Assembly: GCF_047511655.1 (NCBI RefSeq)
Contig: NC_133401.1
Coordinates: 47,883,570 to 47,947,569, forward strand
Direction of reading: 5' to 3'
Length of the DNA: 64,000 nt
Origin: Castor canadensis
Taxonomy: Eukaryota > Chordata > Mammalia > Rodentia > Castoridae
Shown: in pieces, positions 38,228 through 50,239 of the stretch
Position numbering within the stretch: the stretch's first letter is position 1
Layout: each line of letters opens with the position of its first letter
Program-made: the position numbers and the translations under genes
Notes under the pieces: model-generated
What the model saw: the letters and a program-made list of their open reading frames with translations, nothing else
The model's database searches: none
What the model was told of the DNA's origin: nothing

Positions 38228-38893
38228 GAACTGTCAGCCGGCCCCCTGCTGTCAGTGTGTTGTGATAGTTTGCTGATTATTTTTCAATTTTGCAGTGTCA
38301 TTTTACTTTGGATGTTGCTCACTGGCTCAGGAGATGAGCTTTGTGGACTGCTACCTGCCCTATTTTAGGCAGCGGCTTATCACACACCTGCTGTTGGCCC
38401 TTCTGCCTTTCCAGCCTTTGTTCACTAAAAGTTCACACGGAGATCAGCTCCTTGCTTCTCCCCACTTCTCCAGTGCACTTTCAGCAACTCTGTCTCTCTG
38501 TTGTGTGTTAGTTTTCAGTTCCTTGTTTATTGTTCAGTTTTTTTTTTGTGGGGCAGGGGGGGTCAGTCTGCTCAGGGGGCTATGCTGGTTTATCACAGGG
38601 GTGGCTGGGGGAACACCATGTGATGCATGGTGCTCACCCGATTGGTATGCCAAATGTCTCCCAAGCAGGTTTGGAGCTGGCATCTGGCAGTGGTGGCAGC
38701 TCTCCTGTTTTCTCAGTGTAACGTGGCGTGGAGAAACTTCCATGGGCTAGGGGTTCAGGGTGTTGAAGTTTTGACTCTCCTTGTTGCTTTACTTCTGCCA
38801 AGTGTGTCTCCAGTGTCTCAGCGAAGTTTTGGAGTCACAGAGCTGATGCTGTCTGCTTCTGTTCCCTAGTCACCATCTTGGATCCTCTCTGTG

Positions 38894-40680
38894 TTTCTTT
38901 CTTTGTATTTAACCAATGTCTTTTTAAACATGAGAGTATTAAATCTTTCTCCCTTTACTCCCAAAACTATTAACTTTGAATCAGATAGCTGAGTGCCAGT
39001 GGGGACATAATGAGCTGCACCTGAATCTGCTCAGAAGACTCCTCTTGGTTGGGTCCCCCCTCCAAATTTATCAAGGGCTCCTGGTAGGATCCACAGAAGA
39101 AGAGCCCCTGACTCCTCTGGTCTTCCTCAAAAGATGTAAGAGGCATCATCTTTTCCTCCCTTTTCCAATCTGGACATTCTCTCTTAAAGTGTCCTGTTCT
39201 TACCACATTTATAGCTTATTTTCTCTTCTAGTTTCAGGCTGCATATGTGGACTTGGAGCCTTAAATTTACATGTGTTTGTCTCTGGCCCTGAAACAATTG
39301 GCCTACCTTTTTATCCACTGTGCTCCCTACTGTAGTCACCATTAATTTAGGCTTTTGATTTTACTTTTCTTCGTCCCTTTTTACATAAACCTTCTGAGCT
39401 TCCCTTAAAAGTTCCTCCAAACCCCTCTGGTTCCAATTTTCTAGTTTTTATAATTTCTTTGAAATACTAGGACAGGTGTTAGCAACAAAAACATAGCTTC
39501 AAGAGTCCCTGGCCCATAGGGTTCTCAGGGTCCAACCCTGAGTATTTTCTCATTTGCTTTTTCAACCTGGTGAGGAATTTTGAAGGACCTTCCTCCTTTC
39601 CTTACTGGATATTAAACACCTTAGTTAGGTTCTGAGATCAAGACTGCCTCCCTAATTCCTTTGATTATTATTTCCTGACGGTCTCTCATATGATCTTGGT
39701 GGGTCACATTATTATTATTATTGAAACTTTACATCACCTGGGGGAACTCTGGGTCTAGCAGGGTCTCTTTCCCATATTGTCATAATGGCCCTTCTAAGCA
39801 TCTCCTTTACTTCCGCAGAGAATAGGATACCTAGACTAGGCATTAATTCAGCAACATATATAATTGAGGTCCTAAGAATTGATCTAGTTGATCTGCCAGA
39901 CCCTGGGGATCCTCCAGGAATGATTTTAACTCCTTTTAAAAATCTCTGACCTCTGAACTTGTGAGCAGAGCATTTACAAACCCTATTCCCCCTCCTCCTA
40001 AGGAATTTCCCATAAAGAATATAATCACTCAGGGGAAGGTTTTGTAGGAGGAAAGGGGAAATTACAAACATCCTTTTTACATTGTTCTAATTCCTTCCTG
40101 AGCTTTGGTATGGTTGGATACAAGAGTTCTGGTGGCTCCCACTTTCATATCTGTCCCAAGATCATCCTCAGGTCGATTTCATCCTGTGGGTCCATTGCCT
40201 GAGGGACTTCCCTATGGGATGGGTTCTCAGCACTAGGTGCATATGGAATGGGAGGCAGACAACTAAGGGGGTCCCATTTTTCTTTTCTTTTTTTTCCTTA
40301 CTACCCATTTTTCTTTTGATGTCACTTTTCTTTCACTCTTTACTTTCAATGAGAGTGACTGGTCCATGTCTCCAACAGAGGGTGTAATCATTTTCCTCCT
40401 GAGTAACTAGACTCCTATCATTTACATATTCTATTAGTATCTGACAGACCCATCTTCACTGGACTCATACTTTGCACAACTATGGGACCCAACATACTGC
40501 TGGTTTGAGTACAGGTCCTTGTGTCCAAATAAAACTGCAGTATTTTATCATCATTTGTTTTTTCCTGCCCTCTGTCTGGGGATTTTCTTCCCAGAACAGT
40601 AAACATAATTCCCAGGGAGATGTCTGGGGAAATTTCATCTTTGCCCAATTTTCTGTCCTTCTTCAGTTTCTCAGTAGTTG
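38894..40680 (-). pseudogene. Endogenous retroviral gag (and start of protease) remnant
   Basis: Gag encodes matrix, capsid and nucleocapsid. In transcription order there is a matrix-like start region (open piece 40,418-40,648) and a capsid region with the helix-rich block around 39,718-39,840 (LRRAIMTIWERDPARP). The nucleocapsid zinc-knuckle region follows at about 39,165-39,220 (GHFKRECPDWKREEK). The knuckle is broken: its first half and its GHFKREC half lie in different frames, and the first cysteine codon reads AGC. The stretch 38,894-39,000 should correspond to the gag/pro junction. Most of protease is missing, lost at the L1 boundary. Confidence 0.82.
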
Positions 40681-40890
40681 AGAAATCGGGTGCCAGTGGC
40701 TCATGCCTATAATACTAGCAACTCAGGAGACAGAGATCAGGAGGACTGTGGTTGGAAGCCAGCCCAAGCAAATAGTTTGCGAGACTCTATCTCTAAAAAT
40801 CCTTCACAAAAAAGGGCTGGTGGAGTGGCTCAAGATATAGGCCCTGAGTTCAAGCCCCAGTACTACAAAACAAAAACAAAAACAAAAAAT
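40681..40890 (+). mobile_element. SINE dimer (B1-like + ID-like)
   Basis: ggtgccagtggctcatgcct, agatcaggaggactgtggtt, then gctggtggagtggctcaaga, gccctgagttcaagccccag and an A/C-rich tail. Inserted at the leader/gag junction of the provirus. Confidence 0.9.
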
Positions 40891-41280
40891 TAGTTGATTT
40901 TTTGTTTCCCGTTCTCAGATATCCCTGCACATCTTTTTATCACTTTGTATGCTTAACCCCCCCCCCCATTTTCTGGAGATTTCTTGCATACAACCTGAAA
41001 TCACTTTCTCCACTTCTGGCCAGATCCCTCAAGGAAAGTCGAAACCTTGGACCAGGAATCTGCACCTCACTTTGTCCTATCTTGGTCTGTGCACAGTTAC
41101 CTGGTTGCTATGGTACTTGTTACGTCCCTTTCCCATGTTGCTGTAGACTCCACCTTTAACCTCTTGGGTCTTTAATGGGCCCCAGGGGAATGATTTGCCA
41201 ATCCCAGGGAGCCACTAAACAGAGGAGGGATGTGTCTCTCCCAAGACAGAGGTCCTTGGATGCCTTGTGGCAAAGAGGAT
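40891..41280 (-). other. Proviral leader (between PBS and gag)
   Basis: Non-coding sequence in the position of the retroviral 5' leader, where packaging signals normally lie. A C-tract (ccccccccccc, 40,957-40,968) is present. No element could be assigned individually. Confidence 0.55.
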
Positions 41281-41298
41281 ATCCCAGATGAGCCTCCA
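41281..41298 (-). promoter_or_regulatory. Proviral primer-binding site, proline-tRNA type
   Basis: Minus strand reads tggaggctcatctgggat directly inside the 5' LTR. This is the proline-tRNA site of gammaretroviruses with three differences, all of the G-to-A or C-to-T kind expected from ageing. It marks the LTR at 41,302-41,656 as the 5' LTR. Confidence 0.8.
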
Positions 41299-41301
41299 AA
41301 T

Positions 41302-41656
41302 TGACTCAGGAATAAGACTCAGGAATCAGTCAAAAAGGTAAACACTTTTACATCTGCAGAATGGTGTGCCACCATGTAGATCTGATCAGCAACCACACCG
41401 AGTGGGAAGTCCACTCAGGTTTTTATCCCTGATGCAACACTGCCCTCTTCTCCTGTTCGTAGGAGTCAGGTTTCACAGTCTTTCTCAATTGACTATAGAT
41501 AAGGTCTGTTTCAAGGTGAATTTACCTGGGAAAGGGCAAGGTGAACATTTAACATTCCAGGAAGCCATGAGTTAAGCAAGCATAAGGAGCTGCCACTTTA
41601 ATGTGAATTTACCTGGGTTGCTATTTCTTTAAAGGAAAGACAAGTTATCCCCCACA
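41302..41656 (-). mobile_element. 5' LTR of endogenous gammaretrovirus-like provirus
   Basis: 355 bp, bounded by tg (41,302) and ca (41,656) on the plus strand. Matches 6,279-6,632 end to end. Two copies of an aatttacctggg motif sit in U3, as in the other LTR. Confidence 0.87.
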
Positions 41657-41659
41657 GGT

Positions 41660-41790
41660 GTCAGTTCTGCATCAGCCTGAAGACTGTTCCTGCCTCTCGC
41701 ACTTTCCTTCATCTGCACTTTCCCCAATAAATCTCTTGAGGTTCTAATTCCATCTTGGCATCTGCTTCCCAGAGCACCTGATGTGATGTA
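41660..41790 (+). repeat. Possible LTR-type fragment
   Basis: ttccccaataaatctcttga followed by ttccatcttggcatctgctt resembles the polyadenylation region of an LTR in sense orientation. No family assigned. Confidence 0.35.
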
Positions 41791-41934
41791 CACAAGGATG
41801 TGATACACAGGATAAACAGAATCTTCACTATGAAGTACTTTTTAGACATAAATTATTTATTTATTTGGGACCACACTGTAAATTGATGTCTATACCTGAG
41901 AGATATTAATTTCTTTTGTTTTTATGTTTGATTG

Positions 41935-42385
41935 ACACTACCGGGGTTTGAACTCCAGCCTTTGTGCTTGCTAGGCAGGAGGTGCTCTACCACTTGAGCC
42001 ACTCCTCTGGTCCCTTTTGCTCTGGTTATTTTAGATATCAGGTTTGCTTTTTACCCCAGGCTGGCCTGGATTAAGATACTCTTATTTTAAGCTTCCCACC
42101 ATAGCTGAGTTGACAGGTGCACACCACTATACCCAGCTTTTTTTCCATTGAACTTTTTTTTTTTTTTGGTCCACACTGACTTGGAACTGAGATCCTCTTA
42201 ATCTCCATGTCCTGCATAACTTGGGATGACAGGCATGCACTACTGCACCCAGCTGCTGGTTGAGGTTAAGATGGGGTCTCAAGATCATTTAACTCCATCT
42301 GACTTCAAACCACAGTACTCCCAATCTTAGCCCATCAATATAGCTAGGATTATAGATATGGGCCATCAGCTCTCAGTTGATATTT
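41935..42385 (-). mobile_element. Composite SINE (ID-like + two B1-like units), diverged
   Basis: accggggtttgaactccagc, ctctaccacttgagccactc, then two B1-like halves: ccccaggctggcctggatta ... caccactatacccagc, and tggggtctcaagatcattta ... agctaggattatagatatgg. Confidence 0.82.
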
Positions 42386-42720
42386 TCAGTTCTATGTGCT
42401 GTTCTAGTCATTATACGTGGCCAAATATCAATTTCTGGTTTGGTCTTAATTATCTTACTGGTGCCTTGTACTTAATACTTCAGGGTAGATCTTTTTATAC
42501 CTCTAATGTTTAGGCCTCCATTATCACTCTATTCAAATTATTTGACTAGAGTCTACTTCTAATATGATAATTTTCTATAAACTTGATCTTACAATAAATA
42601 ATACAGACTGAGAAGGGTATACATCTGTGGTCCATGAGATGTGTGTTATTTTACAATTACTCCTGGATCATGATGCTAAAGAGATCAGATTCTACTTTCA
42701 CCTTCTAAAAGTTATGAACT
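42386..42720. other. Unassigned DNA
   Basis: AT-rich, no coding signal or recognised repeat. Confidence 0.4.
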
Positions 42721-42722
42721 TG

Positions 42723-42808
42723 AGACTCCGGGCTGAGATCAGGATCCTCCTGATTCCTGCTTCCTGAATAGCTGGAACTACAAGCATGAGCCACTGGTGC
42801 CCACCTGG
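42723..42808 (-). mobile_element. B1-like SINE half
   Basis: agatcaggatcctcctgatt, gaatagctggaactacaagc, atgagccactggtgcccacc. Confidence 0.7.
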
Positions 42809-43104
42809 GGTTGTTGTAATTTTAGAAGGTGTACATTGAACACACATCTCACTCATAAGAGACACTTCTTTCAAGTGAAAACCCTTCTCAATTAGATGAT
42901 ACAGTGACTAATACATGAAAAACAGCCAAAGCACAAAATTGCACTTATAATTTAGTCTGAGGTATGCATATCAAAGAAATGTAGAGTTTTGGAAAGAAAC
43001 ACCCCAAAATATGAGCAAGGGGGTCCTCTTGGCTGGTGAGATTGTGGGTAATATTTTTACTGTCTCTGAACAGCAAGATGTACATTTCCCTTTTATTTGT
43101 TTTT

Positions 43105-43216
43105 GATTTGGGTTTTTGGAGACAGAGTCTTGCTCTTCCACCCAGGCTGGCCTTGAATTCCTGATCCCTTCTGCCTCTGCCTCCCTCATGCTGGGATATG
43201 CCACCACGCCCAGCTA
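43105..43216 (-). mobile_element. B1-like SINE
   Basis: gagacagagtcttgctcttc, acccaggctggccttgaatt, tgccaccacgcccagct. Confidence 0.88.
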
Positions 43217-44055
43217 GCATTAAGTATATTTCAAATTTTCTATAATGGCCCCACGTCCTTGATCAGTAGGAAAACGGTAACGTAAGATACTAGGGATGAC
43301 TCAAAATATAGTGTCTCATATAATTGTAAGGCAGAGAATGCAGTTTGTAGAATAAACACCCTGGTAGAAAAGCAAGGTCACGGGACTCTGACGTGGCTCA
43401 CAATTCACATTTCAGTGGATGCAAGAAGAGTGTCTGCTTGCCAGCAGGCATCTCTGAAGAAGAGGAGCCTCTGTCCTCCCTCACTTGTGCCAGGCCTAAG
43501 CCAGGGAAAGAAGGAGTGAGTCATAGATGGGAGAATCTCTGAGAAGAGGCTGCCACTCAGAGATAGGAAGAGGAGTAGGGTGTAACTGCCCCACAAAGGA
43601 TGGAAGGCTTAGAGGGAGAGGCCCAGCGGTGGTCTGAGCACTAGCAGAGAGAAGTGTGGGCCGATATTTTCATACTCTGTTTCATACACTCCTTAGTAAT
43701 TAAAACGAAACCAGAAACAAAGTCTGTGTTTAAGCCCTACATTTCGATAAGCTGACTTGGAAGTTATGTCAAAATATCACTTTCCATTCCAGTTTCAACT
43801 CAGTAAAATGAAAGTCGTCGGAGTGCACTGCCTGTTCTCAAGAAAGAGTCTCAGGTGTCCTTCCGTGGGAGGTGAGACCGGCTCAGCATGGCAGAGTGTC
43901 AAACTATCAGCAAGGAGTTAGCATGGAGAAGCTAGAGGAAGTGTGCAGGAAATGGCTCCTTTCTTCTCTCAAAAGGGGCAGGAAGTAGGAAAAGGACATT
44001 GGTTTTAAGAGAAGAAAGGAAAAATGGTAAAGTCCTCCAAAGTTTTAAACCTGTT
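43217..44055. other. Unassigned DNA
   Basis: Only short frames, nothing recognised. Confidence 0.4.
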
Positions 44056-44057
44056 CC

Positions 44058-44160
44058 TTTTTTCTTTAGACAGGCTCTCACTATGTGGTACAGCTGGTTT
44101 CTGCCTTTGCCTCTGCCTCCCAAGTGCTGGGATTACAGGTGTGAGCAACCACACCCAGTG
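44058..44160 (-). mobile_element. B1-like SINE, internally deleted
   Basis: agacaggctctcactatgtg, cctcccaagtgctgggatta, gagcaaccacacccagtg. It lacks part of the middle. Confidence 0.82.
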
Positions 44161-44168
44161 ATTACAGC

Positions 44169-44362
44169 TTTTTTTTGTGTGTGGTACTGGGGTTTGAGCT
44201 CAGAGCCTTCACCTTGAGCCACTCCACCTCTTTTGTGAAGTGTTTTCTTCACGATAGGGTCTCGTGAACTGTTTGCCTGGGATGGCTTTGAATCTCGAAC
44301 CTCCTGATCTCTGCCTCCTGAGTAGCTAGGATTACAGGTGTGAGCCACCAGTGTCCAGTGAC
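44169..44362 (-). mobile_element. SINE dimer (ID-like + B1-like)
   Basis: gtggtactggggtttgagct, ccttgagccactccacctct, gggtctcgtgaactgtttgc, gagtagctaggattacaggt. The ID half lacks the 'cttgctaggcagg' segment. Confidence 0.9.
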
Positions 44363-44820
44363 TAAAGCTATTCTTAAACATACTAGCTTTGTACTATTTT
44401 TCCCAAGCCTGTTTTATTTTTATGTCTAATTTTATTATATAATTTTATAAGTTCTTGTTAGAATCCATATCTAATCATTAGTAGCCTGAAGAGGAATATT
44501 AGTAACTTAATCAGCCAATCAAAACCAGCCAATTAATAGATGTAAATACATCTAAAACCAAAATGATATATAACATGGAATCATAATTAAGGATAATTAG
44601 TGGTAATTTAAGGTTTGAAGCTATACTAACTTTGTTAATGTAGGCAGGTAATTAATATTTCCCAAATAGTAACTTACTAACCAATTCCAGAATACTAATG
44701 CAAACCAAAGAGTAATGACATGTTGCTTTTATGCAAAAATTTGCCAATACATCCTTTCTCCCCGACAGCTAGTCAGACAATGGATTAATGATAGTAAGAA
44801 ACAATGGTAGTGAAATAATA
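44363..44820. other. Unassigned AT-rich DNA
   Basis: Strongly AT-rich with repeated aattaat/taattt words. No coding frame. Confidence 0.4.
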
Positions 44821-44824
44821 ACTA

Positions 44825-45030
44825 CCTGTGTTAAGTATTTAGAGTCTTGTTTAATTCTTACAATGACCATGTGAACTAAATATTATTAGTCCTATTTTAT
44901 AGCTAGGTATGTGAAACTTAGAAATTAAATAGCGTGCCCAAAGGCTCGGTAATTCATAGACATGAAGATCAAAGCCATTATCTGGGTGGATTCCAAAGAC
45001 TGAACTGCAGACCTCTACAGCTCTGCTATC
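44825..45030 (-). repeat. MIR element, antisense
   Basis: 'gtttaattcttacaatgacc ... ttagtcctattttatagcta ... tgcccaaaggctcggtaatt ... aagactgaactgcagacctc'. Confidence 0.75.
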
Positions 45031-45097
45031 TAAAAGTTACTTTCACTCAGAATGCCTTCGAAGAGAATGCACCAGGGGTAATGATCCTTTGTTGTTT

Positions 45098-45290
45098 AAG
45101 CGTTACAAAGCACTTTCAAATACATTGTCTCAATTGTATTATTCCTTGTAGGAGGGCTAGCAGGTCAGATTTGATTAAGTCTCCATTTTTCTGGTGAGTT
45201 AAATAAAGACCAGAAAGTCAGGGAAATCTATAAGACCATCCTCACTTCCAATAGTAAGTTCAATAATCTGAACTTGAACCTCTCGGGTTC
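45098..45290 (-). repeat. MIR element, antisense, second copy
   Basis: acaaagcactttcaaataca, ttgtctcaattgtattattc and a later aacttgaacctctcgggttc (B box side). Diverged. Confidence 0.6.
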
Positions 45291-45394
45291 AATACCTCCC
45301 TGCAAGTGCTCACAGCATTCACTGAAACCTGTTGTACTCACAGTCACTGTTCCTTACAGTGAGAGGACATTGGTTAATATAAACTGAGGGACTA

Positions 45395-45655
45395 CTGCTT
45401 GAGCCAAGACTCTGGCCCTTTTTGCTCTGGTTAATTCAGAGATAGAGTCTCAGGTTTTGCCTGGCATGGACCACGATCCTCCTATTTTAGCCTTCCTGCT
45501 GTCACTGAGGCGACAGATACACCACTACACCAAGCTTCTTTAAAGTGGAGGTCTCACGACCCCAATCTTGCCTGGGCGGCATTGGTACCACAGTCGTCCT
45601 GATCTCAGCCTCCCAAGTATCTAGGATTACAGACATGAGTCACCACGGCCTGGCT
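45395..45655 (-). mobile_element. Composite SINE, diverged
   Basis: ID-like remnant (ctgcttgagccaagactctg), then two B1-like halves (tgaggcgacagatacaccac; agcctcccaagtatctagga, catgagtcaccacggcctgg). Confidence 0.75.
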
Positions 45656-47126
45656 TCGGTGAGGTTAATCCTTTACTATACAAGCCTACCATCTCTTAAC
45701 AGAGAAACCTGGTTCTGGTTCTATGGCTTCTGGTCTAGTTTCTTTCTGTTGCAATTCTCTGGCCTGTGGATTTGCTGTTATTATTATATCCTTCTCTAAT
45801 CTACAGAGTTAATCGGCCATAATTGAAAATGACATCTGGACTTGGACTCACTTCTATGTGTTTGAAAATCATCCGGGGTTTTTCCCATCATGAAGTTTGT
45901 CACTGCATCACAGTTGTGTGCTTAGCTGTCCTGGTTATCCACCGGACTGTAAGCCTCAGGAAGCTGGATAGTGTTCCCTCTGTAGACACAGAGCTCCAAC
46001 GCGCAGTAAACTAAAGCACTAATGCACAGTTGTTCAAAGTATCACGCTGGGTCCAGCAGACCTGGAGTTGCAGAGTTTTCAGACCTGGAATTTCTGCCAT
46101 CTCCTGGCATTGGTGCACCGCATGGGTCTTTAACTTCTCTACACCTTGTGTCCCCCACATCTATAATGTAGTGTTGCAGCTCTTAGCACTTGCCTGGTTC
46201 CCTTTTATCTTTATCAATTAGAGAAATAACTGAAACTTCTGGAAAACAAATATTAGGGGTCTTCACCATTTTTGCCTTAAAAATTTTGCACCCTTTACAT
46301 TAGAAATAAAGCCAAAGAGAATTAAAGTTTCAGAGGAGACAGAATTCAGGATGAGGTCAGTTTTCAGCTCTTCAGTGGCCTTTGGTCATAGACACACCCT
46401 TTCTCACAGGCCACCTGTAGTCACTGACAGCCTGTATCCAGCAGTGTGGATGCCTCAGGCCTGATCTGGAGAGGTTTATTTGACTCCTTCACTCTACCTG
46501 GGAGCAAGCTGACTCTCAATTTGTTCCTTAGTATGGGGGATGCACAAGAATTGATTATATGAAAGCTATTTTCCCTTTTGTGAATTAAATTTATATTCTT
46601 TGATTCTTATCTATTTTTTCTGTTGACTTTTTGTTTCTTTTGCATTTGTTCAATTACTATTAATGAATATTTTCAGAACATCCTTTATCTGGTCTATAAA
46701 ATGGAATTCTTTCTCTGTTAATTCACTTTTCACCTTCTTTTCCTTTTGAATTTCCCATAGGATGTAAAGAATATTGATTCTAATCTCAGTGCTCAATCTA
46801 AATCTTAATTTGCTTTGTGAACTATTAGTTCTGAAGGGCAGTTCTAGTGTTTGAATTCTCCCTTGGCTTTTTTCAGAACTTTGAAACAGAGGGCTTTCTG
46901 TTGTGTTAGGTCCTAGTCATGTGACCAGTGTGTGAGTGTGAAAGATTTCACAAAGATCAGAGTTAAAACAGAGACCAAGTGTTACCCACTTTCTAAGGGA
47001 GGAAAGGAGCCCAACGCCAGAGACAATATTGGCCCCGTGGGGTAATTGGCTTCAGGTTTTAAGGGTTTTTGTAAGGCAGGGTTATAGGAACATGGATAGG
47101 GGGAGTGGAAGGGGCAATCATTGGTT
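45656..47126. other. Unassigned DNA, possible MIR/L2 traces
   Basis: caccggactgtaagcctcag (45,940-45,960) and ttaacttctctacaccttgt (46,128-46,148) resemble ancient MIR/L2 words, but alignment is not certain. No gene. Confidence 0.4.
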
Positions 47127-47322
47127 TTTTTTTGCGGTACTGGGGCTTGAACTCAGGGTCTACACCTTTAGCCACCCCACCAGCCCTTTTTGTGAGGGTT
47201 TTTTTTTTTGAGATCAGGTCTCTAGAACTATTTGCCTGGGCTGGCTTTGAACCATGATCCTACTGATCTCTGCCTTCTGAGTAGCTAGGATTACAAGCAA
47301 GAGTCACCAGCACCCAGCTCAT
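47127..47322 (-). mobile_element. SINE dimer (ID-like + B1-like)
   Basis: gcggtactggggcttgaact, gccaccccaccagccctttt, gagatcaggtctctagaact, gagtagctaggattacaagc. Confidence 0.9.
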
Positions 47323-49550
47323 TGGGATCCCTTTGACAGATGATGGGATGGGTATCCTTATTGACCAGGATGCACTTTGGCCTGGAGATATGTCTTCAAA
47401 GTTTCTGGGTACTCTGGTTTTTCAGAAGAACAAAGAAGTTACTAGCTGGGTCTATTCTGAAAAAGATAAGCAGGGTTAGGGAGGAGTTGGTACAAAATGG
47501 AGTTATCTAGGCCCATTGTTGACTTTATATGTTGTACATCTTTTTATTTGAACGAATTCCCTCTCTAGTTCCATATCTGTATTCCTAGCCCCCTTAACTG
47601 CCTGCAGGGTGAGGTGAACTTCTGGTCACCTTCTGGTCACCTTCTAGACGGAGGTGCACCTTCTCTTCCTGGAAACCTCCAGCTTCCAGGTACTGATCAG
47701 ACTCTGCAGCCCAAGAGTTTCCACCATCTTCTTCCACCCAGGAGCAGATATCTCTACTGTTTGCCTCTGGTCCTTGGCAACGGGAAAGAGTAGAAGGAAA
47801 CAGCTGAGCATCCTGGCTCCTCCTCCTGCCAGCCTTCGGCAATCACCTGGTGGATTACCTCAGGCTGCTGCTCCAGCAGCTGGGCTTGGTGCATCTCAGG
47901 CACCCCAGAGACCCTCATTGCGTAGATATGGGGTACAGCTCTTTCTGAAGAAAGAAAATTTTCTGAAAGAAAAATTTCAGTCTCTGGTCCACTAATCTTT
48001 TCCTTCTACATAGGTGTAGAGTTACTATTTTTTTTAATCTTCTTTGTCATGTGTAGGAATTTTGGATTCAAGACAGAGACATGTAGCATATTTACTTGAT
48101 TATTTTCTTCTCTTGATCACCTATATTTTTATTTTAACCAACCAGTACTGCCCCGGGTTGGCTAAAGCAGTTCAGCCACTCTGAGGCCTCCTGAAATTAT
48201 AAAACAAAATATTATATTTGTGTAAATACATGCACTTTCCTAGAGCATAGGCCAGTCATTCTTCTTTTCAAAGAAAGCCATGGACCAAAGGGTTTAATGG
48301 CTGCAGAAAAACGAAGGGCAGGAAGATGGTGATTTCAGAATTTTAGGTCTTGTCTGGAATTTTAGATTTCCTCTTAAGTTTTTATGTTAAGATCTGCACA
48401 CCTTTGATCCAAGGGGAAGGAGGGGTGAGCAGGCATCCACTGAAGTCTCCGCTGATTTTTCACATCGGTTTGGAGCTGTTTTAGGAATCCATGCCATCAC
48501 TTTTAGTTAAAGCCAGAGGAAAGAGGAAAGATCAGCAGTCAAGAATCCAGTTGGTAACTGTGAGCCAGAGCACTGTGACAGCCTGTGCTCAGCCCACACA
48601 GGGGCAGCTGCTGGGTGGGAGGTGTTCAGACTTTCTCATTCTTTGTTTTCCTTGACATGACTTCAAGGAGAAGTCTCTTGGCAGGAGTGATTGTGATTAC
48701 AAATAAGGAAAAGGAAAAGAAAATATTACTTTCTCCTCTTCTCCAAAAAGGCACAAAGGTTAAGTATATGAGGGGACAAAAATTAAACAATCTCAGCATA
48801 GAAATGAATGGCATCTGCTTTAATTAACAGTCCTACTTGGGATTCTGGAAACATGGTGAATGTGGGGTCAAGTAATACGTGACCTTTTGGAAACCACTTA
48901 CTGCATCCTTATCAGCGGCCTGCAAACAGGATCCGGATGGTGACAATTGTGCAGAATGGAGCACAGTTTGCATTGTGGGTGAAACTAACTTGGCAAATCC
49001 CTAAAATAATCAAGAAAATGCCTATTCTTCAAAAATCACTGTGGGGGAAAAGTATGAAGAGCCAGAAAGCTGTCATCCTCTCCTTGGATCTAGCAGAGTC
49101 TGAGGGATTTGCCTGGGTTCTTTGAGCAGTTCTGTGGTACTAATCATATAATCAAGCAGGTGTTTTTTTTTTTATAGTACTGCTTGCCTTGATAATGATT
49201 GTGGGATGCAAATCTTCCATAGAAGCTGTAAAATGAGTTTTCCTGCAAATCTCCCCCGGGGGTGTTTGGAAGTGTGAGGACCTTATCAAGAAGTACCCTG
49301 GTAAGCAACAAATCTCAACCTTCTTTCTGCTTGGAGGCACAGAGATGAGTTCTCAGGCACCATCTGTGGCCCTGATATTCACCCCAAAGACTTTGCTTCT
49401 CCCACCGCCACCAGGTCCTCCCTATCCCTGAGCCTTGGCAACCACAAATAGTCTGCATTTCCCAAACCTTGTCTCTTAAAAAATATCTCATCCATGCAAG
49501 CCACAGTATGTAACCTTCTGGGACCACACCCTGGACCACGTCCCACGTTC
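47323..49550. other. Unassigned DNA
   Basis: A 13-bp tandem pair (ttctggtcacctt) at 47,620-47,645. Open frames are all below 115 codons without family resemblance. No repeat recognised. Confidence 0.4.
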
Positions 49551-50092
49551 TGCATGTACATTTTCTCTGTGGTATGTGTTCACCACAGCTCATGTAGCAT
49601 GGCCAGTTTGCTGGCTGTTGTGAATGCAGCTAAGAACATTCATTTTTGTGTGAACAGAAGTTTCCATTCCATTGGGATGAAGGGCCAAGAGTACAATTCA
49701 GTTTTACAGGCCATCACCGTTTTCATTTTTCAGTGTGGCAATACCATTTTGCACTCCCAGTTGGATCCAGTTTTTCCACATCAGTGTTCCCACCATTGTT
49801 CATTCTAGTCATTCCGATAGACATGTAATGACCTTTAACTGTGGATCTAACTCTTAGTTTTATTACAACTAATGATACCGGATGTCATTTCTTGTGCTGT
49901 TTTTCATCTGGCGAGCCTCCACACCTGAACGTCTGCTCATGCCTTTTGCCCGTTTCCTAATAGAGTTGGTTGTTGCTTTATTGTTGATTTTTGAAAGTTC
50001 TTTATATATTCTAGACACTAGTCTTTGGTAAATTCATGTTAACTTCTCTTAAAAGTTAATTATCTCAGTGTGTCAGAATCTCCTTCCCTTTT

Positions 50093-50212
50093 TTTCTTTT
50101 TTGAAACAGTATCTCATTATATAGCTAAGGCTGGCCTTAAGCTCACAGCACTCCTGACTCTGCCCCCATCCCCCAAGTGCTAGCATTACAGGCATGCACC
50201 ACTCTGACTGGC
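50093..50212 (-). mobile_element. B1-like SINE
   Basis: gaaacagtatctcattatat, ccaagtgctagcattacagg, catgcaccactctgactggc. Confidence 0.85.
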
Positions 50213-50239
50213 AAAATGCCTTCCTTTTAAGGGCTAAAG

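Larger units (their letters stand above)
33548..38893 (-). mobile_element. L1 with intact 5' edge, lost 3' end and internal deletions
   Basis: The 5' edge near 38,893 reads (minus strand) gaggatccaagatggtgact, a typical L1 5' terminus. 5'UTR: about 37,040-38,893, interrupted by a younger L1. ORF1: about 35,920-37,040. ORF2: about 33,548-35,880. Internal deletions lie near 33,748, between the C-terminal region and the upstream block, and near 34,535, where about 0.9 kb holding the RT active-site box is missing relative to 15,365-16,300. The last 0.75 kb of ORF2 and the whole 3'UTR are absent at the 33,548 edge. Confidence 0.9.
37040..38893 (-). promoter_or_regulatory. L1 5'UTR / internal promoter region, interrupted
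   Basis: In L1 this region carries the internal promoter. Read in the minus sense it runs from the ccaagatgg start near 38,880 to the ORF1 start. It includes a GTTT-rich tract (plus strand aaacaaacaaacaaacaaac near 37,335). The 151-codon plus-strand frame 38,295-38,750 lies antisense within it and shows no protein family. Activity cannot be judged, and the 491-bp L1 insertion splits it. Confidence 0.6.

Noticed and set aside
38295..38750. 151-codon plus-strand open frame
   Set aside because: It lies antisense in the 5'UTR of the minus-strand L1, with no protein-family resemblance. It is open because of the GC-rich promoter composition.
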